Program-made: the position numbers and the translations under genes
Source of the DNA: Dermatophagoides farinae
Taxonomy: Eukaryota; Arthropoda; Arachnida; Sarcoptiformes; Pyroglyphidae
Direction of reading: 5' to 3'
Length of the DNA: 64,000 bases
Assembly: GCF_024713945.1 (NCBI RefSeq)
Contig: NC_134682.1
Coordinates: forward strand, 3,479,001 to 3,543,000
Part shown: positions 34,340 to 47,121 of the stretch, in pieces
How positions within the stretch are numbered: position 1 is the stretch's first letter
How the letters are laid out: each line of letters begins with the position of its first letter
The notes under the pieces: model-generated
Database searches by the model: none
What the model saw: the letters and a program-made list of their open reading frames with translations, nothing else
Told to the model about the DNA's origin: nothing

Positions 34340-35185
34340 ATGTATTATTATTATTATTATCAACCGGTAATAAAATTAGCTTATATTTGGCAAACGATCA
34401 ATGTTGCCATCACGGTGTCGGCATTGATTTGTTTGAAATATGACGACAATCCTATGATAATCGTTGGATACAAATCATGGATAAAGTATAGGAATCAAAG
34501 TGAATTATTGGATGATGATGGTGGCTATAATTATCATCCATATCGTCTATATATGATATTTTTGGCCACATATACAGCATTTACAGCCATCATTATGGCA
34601 ATGTATTTATCATTTATGGTAATTCAGTTGTCAACCATTTTCTTGAACAATTCTAATTTTCAATTCTAATTCTTTTTTTTTTCTCTCTCTCTCTCTCTCC
34701 ATTCATCGGTAATTAATTATAAAAAGTTTGTACGACGTATTTTTCGACGATTCTCATCATTTTGGTCAATACACAAGATGTTGATAACATATTCATTCAT
34801 TTTTGAAACCGATTGTATATGTAATTTTATTTGGAATATTATTGAAAATGGTGATCAAGTGATCAATACTATTGGTATTGAACAAGAATGGATTATAATC
34901 AAAACATTAATCATTGCCATTTGTCGTTGGTTTTTATTAATCATATCAACAATGTTTACATTTGGTTATCTAAAACGATTAATGATTTCTGGCCGATATC
35001 GTCCAAAATTTGGTTGGTTTTCACAGAATCTATGTGATTATCTTATCATTCGTTATCTATATTATTGTTATCATCATAATCATATGTCAAATTGGTTATT
35101 ACATTGGACATTTACAATGATCATATTTTGTTTTTATTTTGTTGACATTCGCCCACTTGTAACTATTTTCCGTAAGACAATTTAA
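34340..35185 (+). CDS. Polytopic membrane protein, unknown (2 exons)
   Basis: Exons are 34340-34618 and 34727-35185 (108-nt GT-AG intron, phase 0); 245 residues. It begins MYYYYYYQ. It has about four membrane segments (for example VAITVSALICL, FLATYTAFTAIIMAMYLSF, IIIKTLIIAICRWFLLIIS and the last, LHWTFTMIIFCFYFVDI), with a basic loop (FVRRIFRRFSSFW) after the second. No family motif was recognised. An upstream in-frame extension exists but is a T run, so the ATG at 34340 is preferred. It is divergent from the gene at 33124-33649. Confidence 0.6.
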
Positions 35186-38100
35186 ATTCTGAATTTTTTT
35201 TTTGGAGTTTCCTAATATATCGTCCTTCTTTGTGTTATTTACTATCACATAAAGAAAAAAAATGAGGAAATTTTCTTTTTTTTTTCGTTTGACAAATTGA
35301 ATACTGATAAGCCATATATAATTATCATCATAAATGGTAACCATGATATTATTTGGTGGATGATGATGAAAAAAAAATTCAAATTTGAATTTTTTTTCCT
35401 TCTTGGAAGCTATTTCTACATACACACACAGCTGTTATTATAGCTGAACAGTTGAAAAAAAAATCATTCTCTCTCTGTCCAAAAAAAAAAAAATATCAAA
35501 TCAATGATAAATCTTGAATTACCTTGAGAACAACGAAATAACGTTCATCATTTCAAGATGATAATCATAAATTTTTCAAAAATGCAAAATTATCATCTTG
35601 GAACATCAACTAATGCAATGAAATGAAATGATGATTTGGTGATGAATACATCAAGGTTAGTAAAAAAAAAAATTTTTCTTTTTTTTCTGATAATAATTTA
35701 TGCACCATCATCAATCAATCAATTAATCGATTTATCGATCAATTATTGATTATCCTGGTTTTTCTGAATGATCATCATCATCATCTTGATCATGTTGATG
35801 ATGATGAGAACAAAGTCCAACCAACTTATATCCATCATCATAAAATAAATCTGCTTACACAAATGTGGCTTAACAATCAAACATTCGATCATCAGGTTTT
35901 CGATAACATGATGATGAGCTGATTAAATATCAAACATTTGTTTCATGCTTTAATCACATGTTTTTGTTGTTGTTCGCATTCTATTCCGGATGAAAATTTG
36001 TTACTCGTTTTTTTTGGTTTTATTATTTCACACACAAAAAAAAAACACAAAGGTTCATGTCCTAATAGTTAACAAGATGTTAAACAAACAAACAAACAGA
36101 GTGAAAAATAAAGAGAGAGAGAGGTAAATGACATAGAAAAAAAAACGAAAATCAATCAATCAATCAAAAAGAAAAACCCTGGTTTTAATCAAGAATCGGA
36201 AATTATTATTTATGGAATATTCTTATGACATGTTATTCACCCGCTATGTGATTGACAAGCTGTTAAATCATCATCAAAATCATCATCAACATCGTCAATA
36301 GTAATTGGATTCATAATTTCAATCGTTCGAAAGCATCAAAAATATAAAAAAAAAATCGATACCGGAAACAACAACAATGAATGGCAAGTAACAGATAGTA
36401 AAAAAATAAAAATAAACAAACATTTCAAATGTACAAATAATCATCATCATTAATGATCATTTTCTTTCTTTCTAGCAATTTTTTTTTTATTATTATCATG
36501 GCCAACCACCATCATCAAAATTGTGACATCGGTCATCATCATTGTTGAATAAATGAATGAATGAATGAATAAATAAATGGTCAATTCGGAATATAACAAC
36601 AACAACAACAACAACTAAAAATGAAGAAATCTCATTAAAATTTAAACCGATTGTCATTGATCATTGATCAATCAATTGCCAACATTTGAATGAATCAATC
36701 CGGATTGTTCACTTGATTTATCCAAGTTCAAATGAATTTCTAATCAAAAAAAAAATTTTGAATATATTTAATATATGTTCTCGACATTTAGATATCTGTG
36801 TCTATGTGTGTTTTGAATTAGACAGAGAGAGAGAGAGAGAAAATGTATATGTACGCGTCTAATATACAACAAAACAAGTATATTGTTGATAAAATATATA
36901 CATTTCACTTTTTTTTCATATATAAAAAAAAATCATACGATTCATCGTCATCATCATCATCATCATCATTGCCGAATGATTTGTTTTTCTTGTTTACGTT
37001 TTTTGTTTTGTTTTTGTTTTTGTTATGTTTGTAGACCAAACCACACTCCATTATAATGGATATATATGGTGTGTCTACATACAACGAAAAACGAAAACCA
37101 ACCATATGGTTGAAGAGATAATCAAAACAAAACAAAAAACACACCATTTCCAAATGGCATCGTACACGAGTTTTTTTTTTTTTTTTTTTGGTTATCACAT
37201 AGGAAGATTTTTTTTCTTTCTTTCTTTCTTCATCCACTTTTCAGTATTGAATTTCCCTAATCATCAAGATAATCATCGGTATGGTTGTTGTTGTTTTTTG
37301 TTGTCACTATGGTTTGTATTTTTTTTTCTGGAGCATCAAAAACATTATCATTATCATCATTACAATTTAATAATGTGTTTGTGTATATATTTCACATTCA
37401 ATTATATTATTATGGATTATTTTGTTCTATCTATTTCGGTTACAATTATCCTTGTCCGTGTTTTTTTTTCTGGTTTAATCTCTTTTTTATTTGCCTTGGC
37501 TCTTTAGATGACAAAATCCCTCGTATTCATCGTATGTGTTTGGTTATATTTATAAACAAAAACAACGACAACAATAACAACAACAACGACAACAAAACAC
37601 GAACGGGAATATATAAAAATAATGGGCTAAATTCATTATGAAGCACACACGTACATATATCATAATGTTATGGCTGGCTGGTTGGCTGGCATTAACATTG
37701 GAATTTTTTTTATATATTCATTCAATTTTCAAATGATGAAAAATGATAAAGGAAAAAAAATTGGTAGGAAAAAAAAACACGCACACACACACACACACAG
37801 AACACATCTTTACAGAATTTGAACCACACAAACGATTTTTTGGTTGATTGTTGTTGTTGTTGTTGTTGTTGTTGATTGTTGATGATGATCTCTATATGAT
37901 CGCCTACGTTTTTTTTTGTGTGTGATTCTCTATGTAATAACATGATGTTCATACCATTGACGTCAATAATCATAAATAATGATGATGATGATGATGATGA
38001 TGTTTGTTTGTTTGTTTGTTTGTTTGCCATAGCAATAGGTTTACCATGATGGAATTGTCAACAATTGTTGTAATTAATGTGCTGTAATAATCTTGTAATG

Positions 38101-41100
38101 TCATTAATTTTGACCATCATCAGCCATAGCCAATCCATAGTCAAATATAGTTGATTATTGTGGCTAATTAAAAAATAAAATTTTTTTTATTATTATTATT
38201 GTATAATTAATCAAACACACACACAGTGGATTGTGGATGATATGCATTATTTTTTTTTTAATATCTAATTTCCAAGATTCAATAAAAAAAAATGACGACC
38301 TTTAAACGAAACAAAAAAAAACTGCTTTTGGAAAACCAAATGAATGCATAGAATGAATGGTTTTTTCCCAGTTTCATATAATAATCACAAATTTTTTTTT
38401 TTCGTTGTCAAAATCATATTCACAAACGATGGCAATGACAATTAAATTTTCAAAAAAAAAACTAACGAATGTATCTAATTGATTTTGTTCTATGGAAATC
38501 CTGTCTCTTTTTTTTCTATTGAATGTCAATCACAATACAAAAAAAAAAAAAATACCACAGACACATACATTGGAAAAAAAACAGGTTGGCAGCCATATAC
38601 GATTCTTTAATCAAATTATCGGCCAATCAATTGGGTTTCTTTTTTCTCTTTATAACCAAATTGAATCCTGTGTGTTTGTATGCAATGGAATTGGATCAAG
38701 TTTTGTTTCATCAACAACAAGAAAAATGGACAAAAAAACTCCTTCATGAAACAATGCAATTAATACTTTGTATTTGTATTTTTTTTTTTTACTAATAATT
38801 TGATTTTTATTATGTCAAGTCATCATTATCCAAAAAAAAAACGATGCAGTGATTTTTGGGTGATATAAATTTTTTTTTTTTTTTTTTGATCATCCATATT
38901 GTTCATGCATGTTGTATGATCAAATAAGTTAGTGTTGATGATATCTGATGATACCTGTGTGATATAATAATCATCAGTCTATATATATTACAACACACCT
39001 GTTGATATTGCTATTTTACTTGGCTATTAGTACCGATTGGTACAACAAAACTAAAACATAAAAAAAATGATGGGCGTTTATTTTCCCTTTACATAGACAT
39101 CTAACCTGTATGGATGAATGAATGAATGAATAAAAATTCGAGGACATAGAAAAGAAAAAAAAATAAACAAATTTTCACTTCCTATTTCGTTTTTTTTTTC
39201 ACGAATGTTTTGGCCTCGAAATTGATCGATATTTATCGTCTGTTGATTTAAAACAAAAAACGATGATGATTGGTAACCCGTTTTTTGTTGTTGTTGTTGT
39301 TGAATGTTGAAAAAAAATTAGATAGGCCAAATGAATGAAAAAAAAAACAAATTAACTGATCAGGTAAGATCGATTATTATTATGCGAATTACCAATTGGA
39401 TTGTCATCATTCACCGGTATTGCAAAAAAAAAGAGATCAAGAAAATAGAACTATAGTTAGCCTCGATTCTTAGATAGCTTGTTTGTTTGTTTCTGGTTTT
39501 ATCATTATCTGTCATTATCGTGATGTGTGTGTGTATACATTCGTCAATTATTATGTCAGTTTGTGTTTGGTTAATGTCAGTGATGAGTATGTACTGATTT
39601 CGATGGTAACTTGTTGATTTCAATGGTAGTTGGCTTAGTTTCATTATCTGGGCCAATATCGTGTGTTTCAATAGAACAAAAAAATTCAAACAAAATTTCA
39701 AACAAACGAATTCACATCTGGAATTTAATTTCAAAATTTTTTTTCTTTGTTATGTCAATGGCTACTTAGTCGATGGACACACTTTTTTTTGTTTTTATTT
39801 TAGCCTAGTTATGAGGCAAAAAAAAATTCCAAATTTGGTCAAAGCTAAATTATTGAGAATTCATTACATTCCAAAATAGGATAGGAATGTTTTTTTTTAT
39901 TTTGGCCAACAAGCTAGGTGCTAGCTGCATTGTCCATCGGTTTTGTTTTGTTTTTTTTCCATTTAACAACAACCTGATTGATTGATTTTTGAAATGAAAA
40001 CCAGAAACAAAATGGAAATAGAAACAAAAAAAAAATTTCCAATCACAATTTTTTTTTGGAGGAAAATTTCCTACCAATGTCGAAATAGGAAAATTTTTCA
40101 AAAACAAAAAAAAAAACATTCGAATCAATAAACCTTCCAATTTCCTCAATTTCGGTGGATTCACAATTGTTGAAACAATGTTTATCATCATCATCATCAT
40201 CATCACAACAACAATCAATTGGTACCCAAAAGAATTAATTCGGATCATCATATTATGATATATCTAATCAGATCGATAATCGTGATTAAATCAGAAAAAA
40301 AATGTTTTCTAAGGATCCTATGATCATCATCATCATTATCAAAGTATCAATGTTAATATAAATGCCGCCAGTGATCATAGTTGACAGACACAGATTTGTT
40401 TGTAATAAATACATACGTTGGATGCAACAGCAATGGCAACAACAACAAAAACAACAACAACAACAACAAAAAACAAAAATATCTCCTCCTTTTTTGTATG
40501 ATTGCGGTTTTTTTTACATACATTGCAGCATTGTATATTTTGTTGCTGTTGCTGCCGCTACTTGTCGATAATATGATTTGTGTTTTGTGGCAGTAATGAT
40601 GATGATCATCATCATTTGCCATTTAGACATACGGCTGGTGTGTACACACACACATTGTGATTTTTTTTGTCGTTTTTTATATTTTTTGTATGTGATATTC
40701 ATTCATTTCAACGAAAAAAAAATACTTTTTTTCTGTTTTTCTCTTTTTCTCTGGATGTACATTTTTTCTCATTCAAAATCAATCAGATTTCATTATTCGA
40801 ATTTATTTTATTGGATGAATTTTTTTTTTGATTGATCGATTGATTGATTGATAATAGTGTGAAATCCAAGTGTGTGTATGTTTTTTTTTGTTTTGTTTTG
40901 TTTTTGTACCTGCTTTCAACGGTGTACTAAATATAACACACACACACACGTACCTGTGTTTTTTTAAAAATTTCAATTTTTTTTTCATTCATTCTTCATT
41001 TCATACCGAAATTGTCTTTACTGTGTACCATACATACATACATAACATCCTTAATTGTTTGGACACGTATCCACGGATCTAATAAACAATAATAACATCT

Positions 41101-41112
41101 AATCCATCTATA
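35186..41112. other. No gene seen
   Basis: About 6 kb of AT-rich DNA with GA run 36825-36840, GAT/CAT runs (36948-36968, 37978-38002), (CA)n 37783-37799 and GTT runs 37848-37874. Frames are short or low-complexity. It could be intergenic or a long intron. Confidence 0.5.
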
Positions 41113-41646
41113 ATGAAATTGAAAAGTTTTAAAAATTATGTACGACAACGTACAATTAGCAATAGTAATAATAGTAATAATAAAAAAAGTCAAAAATCAA
41201 AAGATCATCATCTATCATATGATACAATATCATTGGCCGGTAATTTATTTCGTACAGAATTAAATGAATCACGACGAAATTCTCGTTCCAATTCTATTAG
41301 TTCAACACGAACCGATATTATGGATAGTTCAACATCAACATCAACATCATCATCTTCATCGTCTTCATCATCATCATATGGCCGATTATTATCACAACAT
41401 TATGGACAAAATTCCTACAGTTCATATGAAGATAATGATGATAATGTTGACCAACGGTCATCATCAGATACAATAAATTCATCAAATGAATTGGCTCAAT
41501 TAAAAACCATACATCATATGTCGGCATCATCACCATCCATATCGTTTCATCATTATCGACCACAACGATTATCAACAACAACAACGACGACAAAAACAGC
41601 AGCAACAACAACAACAACAACAACGGTTATCATAACTCCATGTTGA
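41113..41646 (+). CDS. Ser/Thr-rich protein, unknown
   Basis: A 177-residue frame starts MKLKSFKNYVRQRTISNSNN and has a basic first third, a long Ser block (about residues 72-88), a moderately complex middle (LLSQHYGQNSYSSYEDNDD) and a Thr-rich end. The first 60 codons are not simple repeat, which argues for a real protein or exon. No domain is recognised; an arginine/serine-rich disordered protein is the only safe description. AATAAA-type sequence is present near 42158-42170. Confidence 0.4.
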   Translation: MKLKSFKNYVRQRTISNSNNSNNKKSQKSKDHHLSYDTISLAGNLFRTELNESRRNSRSNSISSTRTDIMDSSTSTSTSSSSSSSSSSYGRLLSQHYGQNSYSSYEDNDDNVDQRSSSDTINSSNELAQLKTIHHMSASSPSISFHHYRPQRLSTTTTTTKTAATTTTTTTVIITPC

Positions 41647-42310
41647 ATGGAAACATTTTACACATAAACATTTTTTTAGTGATATACACACACATACATA
41701 CACAACACAATTTGAAAAACATCAATTGGCCAATTTTCATTTTGGATCTCACAGACACACACACACAACAACAACAACAAAAAACAAACAAAAATCCATT
41801 TGAATTCAATTTCAAATGGTTTCTATTTATTTTCTTTTTTTCAATCATCACTTTTTTTTATCGAAAAACAAATGATCATCAAATGGCCACAAAAACAATT
41901 TCCATTTCGATACAATGACAATCGCGAGACAATTATTATTATTATTATTATTGTTATTTTATTGTTATTGATGAAACAAAAAAACAACAAATTGTAAATT
42001 TTTTTTCCTTCGATTAATTGATTGATATTTGTATTTACACAACAACGAAAAAATGTGCAATAATAATGGCACAATCGCCTTTCTATCTCTGTGGTTTTTC
42101 TCTCAATTTTATTTGCTTGGATTTTATATTCTATTTACAATCCTAGTCAATTGTGACGAAATAAATAAATAATGATTTTATTTGATCAATTAATTTTTCT
42201 GTTTGAAAATTTTTTGTTTTGAAAAATATGATCATTCGATGGGTAAAAGATTAGAACGCCATCTGTTGGTGACGGTTTAATGGACAAAAACGCTATTCAA
42301 GTAACAGAAA
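41647..42310. other. Intergenic / possible 3' UTR
   Basis: AT-rich with (CA)n and (ATT)n tracts. A CTCF-like GAACGCCATCTGTTGG lies at 42253-42268. Confidence 0.5.
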
Positions 42311-42332
42311 GCGCCATCGTCTAGTTGGTTAG
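42311..42332 (-). pseudogene. tRNA-Thr 5'-half fragment (sense on plus strand)
   Basis: GCGCCATCGTCTAGTTGGTT and the next two bases (AG) match the first 22 nt of the tRNA-Thr gene at 47006-47121 except one base, reading on the plus strand. It covers the acceptor 5' strand and D arm only, so it is a remnant. Confidence 0.5.
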
Positions 42333-42357
42333 AAAAGTATTTCAAAATTTAAAAATA

Positions 42358-43131
42358 CACTCATACCTCGATATACGGCCGCTCTTTATACGTCATTTCG
42401 CTATAACGGCACTCTTCAATTAAGGCACGTTTTCGATTTACGGTCTAAAATGTTTCGCTATAACGGCACTTGACATATAAAAAATTTTTTTTCGAAATAG
42501 CTACATGTTGCCAATCTCATTCAGCATACGTGCTTTATGTATGACACATAGCGGTATATATATAAGACAATGTAAATTGTAAATGTAAATGTAATTTCTA
42601 TTCGAATAAAGTTCACTGTTGCTCACTTCGATGATCATTGTTGACTTGTTTTGTGATTTTTTAGAAAAAATGCCAAAAGTACAATTATCGACTTCGATTA
42701 AAAGATGCCGAAAATCAATCACGCTTGAAACAAAACTCGAAGTATTACTTCGTATAGAAGCTGGAGAGAGAATTGTTGAAATTTGCAAGGCAATGGGGCT
42801 TGCAAAATCTACCATTCAAACTATTCGTGATAAAAAAGAAGAAATCAAAGCATATTCGCAATCTGCTGCACATACAAATGTCGCGAGATTAACCCGACAA
42901 CGATACTGGGTTATTGAAAAAATGGAAAAACTATTGTTTATATGGATTCAAGACAATAACAAACGTAAAATACCAATGAATCAAATGACTATACAGCAAA
43001 AAGCTTTAAGCATTTTCGAAAATTTGAAGAATGACCATACCGATGAATCTGTTAAAGATGTCACATTCCAATCAAGCCGAGGATGGTTTGAAAAATTTAA
43101 AAATCGATTCAATTTGCGTAATATCGAGGTA
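42358..43131 (+). mobile_element. Truncated pogo/Tigger-type DNA transposon
   Basis: The left end starts after TA with CACTCATACCTCGATATACG, the classic Tigger-like terminus, with two subterminal copies of TTTCGCTATAACGGCACT (about 42397-42414 and 42454-42471). The transposase frame begins at the ATG 42670 (MPKVQLSTSIKRCRKSITLE). It has the psq/CENP-B N-terminal HTH (about residues 16-60, with ICKAMGLAKSTIQTI) and the second CENP-B HTH (IPMNQMTIQQKAL to SSRGWFEKFKNRFNL). The DDE catalytic domain and right terminus are missing; homology ends near 43131. The element is dead in this copy. Confidence 0.8.
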
Positions 43132-43740
43132 TTAGTGTATTTTTATTATTATTGGATCCAATGCAAGATGATTCACATTTGAAATCAATTGCAAATATTC
43201 TATGTACTGGTAGTGATGTAATGTTATGACCATTTCTGTTGATATATCTAATAAAGAGATATATTTAATTGGTTAGTATTTTAAGGGTATTTATATATAT
43301 TAATTATTAATATTATATATTATATATATTATAAATAAATAAATGTAAATTAACCAATAAAGAACCACATCATCACTCTCTATCAAAAACAATAAAAAGG
43401 AAAAGCCTTTTTTAAAATGCTCATAAAATTTTAGCCCCTTCAAAGCTAACACCTATCAAGCTAAAAGCATAAATAAATATATATAATTGCTATATATAAA
43501 AACACCCCAAAAAACACAAAACTCGAAAGATAAAAAGATTTTATATTGACTCTTGAAACAAAAAAAAACACTTGTATTGTATTGCTGCTCTTTTGTCATA
43601 CACAAACACATCATCGACTCACTGCATTTATTTTCATCTTATACTTATTGTTTGTCTTCTTTCCATGTTCTCATTTTATATTCTTTTATTTTGGCTAAAT
43701 TAATAAACACCATATTAAAAATAAATTCAACAGAATGCGA
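43132..43740. other. AT-rich, no gene seen
   Basis: A short frame (DPMQDDSHLKSIANIL) at about 43156-43230 is not recognised. Then TA-rich low-complexity sequence (43300-43340). Confidence 0.5.
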
Positions 43741-44115
43741 TAAAAAGATTCATGAATGATTTTGGATACCCGACAGTGGTATCAAGTGATAATTCGAAAG
43801 CCTTTATAGTCATCGAAAAAATGTATAACAAGCATGTTAATGAAAATAAAACTGATCAAAATGTTTCATTGAAATGGCATCATATAACGGTTTACTCCCC
43901 ATATCGTGGTGGTCTTTGGGAGCGAGCTGTCAAAACAGTTGAAGAAACGATGCAAGCAATGTCGTTTGGAAAATCGTATAAATTTGAAGAATTTGTATCA
44001 CAAATATCAGATGTTCAATACATTGTAAATTCTAGATCTGGGGCCAATGATTTTGATGCGCCTATAACCCCTTTGATGATGCTTAAGGGGGATAGGAACT
44101 GTAGAGGGCGTAAAA
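43741..44115 (+). mobile_element. Retroelement fossil: BEL/Pao-like integrase fragment
   Basis: Only part of an integrase core is left, recognised by SDNSKAF and GGLWERAVKTVEE, the latter typical of BEL/Pao elements. No LTRs, gag or reverse transcriptase were found beside it. It is an old, broken remnant, abutting the truncated BTB/AT-hook-like gene. Confidence 0.65.
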
Positions 44116-44137
44116 AAACGCATTTTTTGTTAAATGA

Positions 44138-45209
44138 TTGCTCTTCAATGAAACGTTAATTGATTCAGCCAAATCACTTGGTATTGTTGGTCTAGCTACA
44201 TTACAAATGAATATTATTGATAATAATCAAAATAATGGAAATTTATCGATAATCAAAAATATTACACAAAATGATGACGATAATAATAATGATTATAATA
44301 ATATTGTTAATGATAAAAATATTGATATATCATCATCATCGGCTACAATCAATCAAAATAATAGTAATACAACGAATAATAATAATAATAAATTACATAC
44401 TGGTTGTAAAAAACGTGGCCGTAAACGTAAATTACCAATTGTAAGTTTAATAATTTTGTTACGATTTCTTTTTTTTGATTGATTTTTTTTTTTGGTTAAT
44501 TTTTTTAATTTTTTTCCGTTTCATCATATATTAGTCAAATGATAATAATAAACCGGTTGTTGTTAATAATAATAATTCTAATGATGATCTCAGCACTACT
44601 ACTATTACTACTATTGTTACTAATCCCGTCAAACCTATCAATGATAATGATAATAATCAATTTAATAATGGTTCAAAAATACATAAATCATTCTCATCAA
44701 CAACAACAAACCATCAATCGAATGGTCTCAATCAAAATTTAAATGATATTAAAATATCAGATAAACCGATTATAGAATCGATCACATCATCATCATCATC
44801 ATCATCACCACCATCATTGTCATCATTATTATCATCATCATCGTCATCGTCATCGCCACCAAAATCCAATGGTTTAGATAATAGAAATGATAAATGTAAT
44901 GTGAATCATACACAATTGAAAATTGTAAATAATTTACAAAAATCGATAATTACGAATGAAAAATCCATTGTATCATCATCATCATCAACAACAACAGCAG
45001 CAGCAGCAGCAAATGTTGGTGTTGGTAGTATAATTTCCGAAACAACATTTAAAGCCAATGATACAAAAATATTGAAAACAACACCAGCAAATGTTGATAT
45101 TAAATATGAAATACCTGAAGGAAATTTAATACGTGTAGAACCACGTCGTGGTAGACCACCAAAAATTAAGCAAACATCAACATCATTTACTACCATTCAA
45201 AATCAACAG
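44138..45209 (+). pseudogene. Truncated BTB/AT-hook-like regulator (2 exon pieces)
   Basis: The piece 44138-44440 begins abruptly with NETLIDSAKSLGIVGLATL, which looks like the last helix of a BTB domain, runs through an Asn-rich stretch and ends in an AT-hook-like KKRGRKRKLPI. A GT-AG intron (44441-44534, phase 0) leads to 44535-45209, which is Asn/Ser-rich and ends near a second AT-hook (RRGRPPKIK) and a CAG/GT donor. The 5' part, including most of the BTB fold, is missing at the join with the retroelement fossil, and the 3' exon beyond 45209 was not found. The intron and open frame are intact, so a transcribed remnant or misassembly remain possible. Confidence 0.45.
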
Positions 45210-45245
45210 GTACCAAGATTAAGTCCATTGGTTCTGTCAACAAAA

Positions 45246-45312
45246 TCAACAAAAAAATTAATCAATGGATTGTTCGCTTACTGTATAATGGACAATCAAC
45301 GTTCAATACCCT
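45246..45312 (+). pseudogene. DNA topoisomerase II fragment, piece 1
   Basis: LINGLFAYCIMDNQRSIP resembles the topoisomerase II segment FINKEL...DNERSIPS just before the A' domain. It breaks off in CA repeats; the homologous continuation is found at 45675. Weak because it is short. Confidence 0.4.
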
Positions 45313-45674
45313 ACAATCACACACACACACACACATTGGCTTCCACACACTTCTTGACCTAACTCGTTGGCCATCAAGCAAGTCGTGTTTTCATTGATTC
45401 CATTAGCCAACACAGACTTTCAATTTTCCTTTCACCTTTTTTGGATACACACACACACACTACAAATGAACACAATTTAATTTAATTGAAATGTATTTTT
45501 TATTTCATATTTATATTCTTTGTTAGGCTTTTATTTTTATTTTATTGTTGTTGTTTCCTTTTTACTACTTGATCGATTATCATCCTTTCCTGGCTTATTT
45601 GTATTGTTATTATTTTGAATGCCTTGATTGGCCATCGCCGATCTATTGGAAAGAGAATAAAATTAGTTTTATTT

Positions 45675-45935
45675 AAAAAAATACCCTCTTTGGTCGATGG
45701 TTTCAAACCCGTACAACGAAAAATCATCCACACGTGTTTTAAACGTGATGATCAACGTGCAGTAAAATTGCTACAATTAGCCGGAACGGTTTATGAATTG
45801 TGTGCATATCATCACAATGAAATGTATTTGATGGAAACTATTATCAGGTTTGCACAAAATTTTACTGGAAGTAATAATATCAATCAACTTCGAAGACATG
45901 GTCAATTTGGTACAAGATTTGAAGGTGGCACAGAT
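45675..45935 (+). pseudogene. DNA topoisomerase II fragment, piece 2
   Basis: About 87 codons match eukaryotic topoisomerase II from IPSLVDGFKPVQRK through CFKRDD, AYHHNE, FAQNFTGSNNINQL to GQFGTRFEGGTDAA. In the family the catalytic tyrosine follows immediately (SPRYIFT); here homology ends just before it, so the piece cannot cut DNA. No introns, start or remaining domains. It is a fragment of a duplicated host gene. Confidence 0.75.
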
Positions 45936-46189
45936 GCGGCTCAACCACCTTCAAACCTTGTTCCAAATTGACTTAGTGCTTAGTCTGTGAGCTGTAACTT
46001 TGACAATGCTTTTGAGAACTGTGTTGGCAGCGACATTTCTGTTGTTGCGGTTATAAACAGCAACTTTTGAACTTGCATCATCGATTTATTCGCTGCAAAG
46101 ACTGTTTTGTTGTTGTCTTTGTCATTTTTGCTTTAGAAAAGCAATATTTTCGTTTTTTTTTGGTGTTTTTTTTACCTTTATTTGTTATA
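45936..46189. other. Spacer between topoisomerase fragment and LINE tail
   Basis: No feature recognised; T-rich toward 46150-46180, which may be the A tail of the minus-strand LINE. Confidence 0.4.
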
Positions 46190-46672
46190 TAAAATGTCCA
46201 GCTTCAATGTAATGGTATGTAATAATGTATTGATATGTGTTTACATAAGTGTGTAAATGCTATGTAATTTTGTTTTGTGTCTATGTATTTGTGATATTAT
46301 GTTTTGTTTATGAATGAGTGAAAAGGCCCGTGACTGGTGAAGAATAATATGGTGTATCTGTTTGGTAGAATATGGTCTGGAAGGGAGGAGTGAAAGAATT
46401 TTCTAAAATTTTCATTTGAGTTATCCAGGTATTTTTTGAATTTTTTTGTGATGTGAGGAAACCAGATTTCGGCACCGTAGGATAACGCAGGTCTAAGGGT
46501 TGCCGATATGAATGCCCAATATTTTGACGGTGTCTGATGGTTGTATGAGGAGATTGTTGAGAGACACTGGTAGTTTTCCTTGATTATGTAGACATAATAA
46601 GATGCTAGTCACCATGATTGAATTTGGTTGAAGCAGGAGATGATTTCTGATCTGAGACCGTGAATGTCGTTA
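46190..46672 (-). mobile_element. LINE (non-LTR retrotransposon) 3' fragment
   Basis: On the minus strand the frame includes VKILGIHI and, in a second frame, RPALSYGAEIWF, the late reverse-transcriptase region of Jockey/CR1/I-type LINEs, followed by a 3' UTR. The UTR segment (about 46205-46285) matches 52755-52825 in opposite orientation. The body is 5'-truncated, and the coding part changes frame near 46495-46500, so it is inactive. Confidence 0.65.
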
Positions 46673-46871
46673 TTCCAGACTACAGCAAAAGTTGCATTGG
46701 TCTTACAAGCTAAAAATGCTGGTGCTGTGCTTCAAGATGATGTAATAATAAATTTTTTGTTAAATTCCTTGCTAAATGATTATGAAAAAATTAAAGAAGA
46801 TATCCTTGATAATACTGACAATATTCCTATTTCTTTGGATAAAGTCATTGTTATTTTCTATTTATTTTTCC
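46673..46871 (+). mobile_element. Retroelement fossil: copia-like gag fragment
   Basis: A short frame with FLLNSLLNDYEKIKED and ISLDKVI resembles the gag region of Ty1/copia elements. No LTRs or pol were seen nearby. A broken remnant. Confidence 0.45.
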
Positions 46872-47005
46872 CGTACCTTACTTGAGTGAGAAAGGATAAC
46901 CTTTCTGTTCGAAAGAAAAGATAATTTCATTTATTTTGCGTTAGGTTAGGTTATGAACCTTCCTATGCTTATAAAATTTTAAATTTATAAAAAAAATTAG
47001 CAAAA

Positions 47006-47121
47006 AGGCACCACCGGGATTTGAACCCGGGACCTTCTGTTGACCGGAAGCAAATTCAAAAGACCCTAAAATGGGCGTAGTTTTACTAGACAGACGTCCT
47101 AACCAACTGGACGATGGCGCC
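47006..47121 (-). tRNA. tRNA-Thr (AGT) with 42-nt intron
   Basis: Minus strand: acceptor GGCGCCA pairs with TGGTGCC (one G-T pair), D arm GTCC/GGAC, anticodon stem TCTGT/ACAGA with loop CTAGTAA, anticodon AGT, and T arm CCGGG TTCAAAT CCCGG. Exons are 47084-47121 and 47006-47041; the intron 47042-47083 follows position 37 as usual. Box A and B are intact. Confidence 0.9.

Noticed and set aside
37025-37507. 160-codon frame
   Set aside because: Made of Phe/Tyr/His-rich sequence from T and CAT tracts; no start context or domain.
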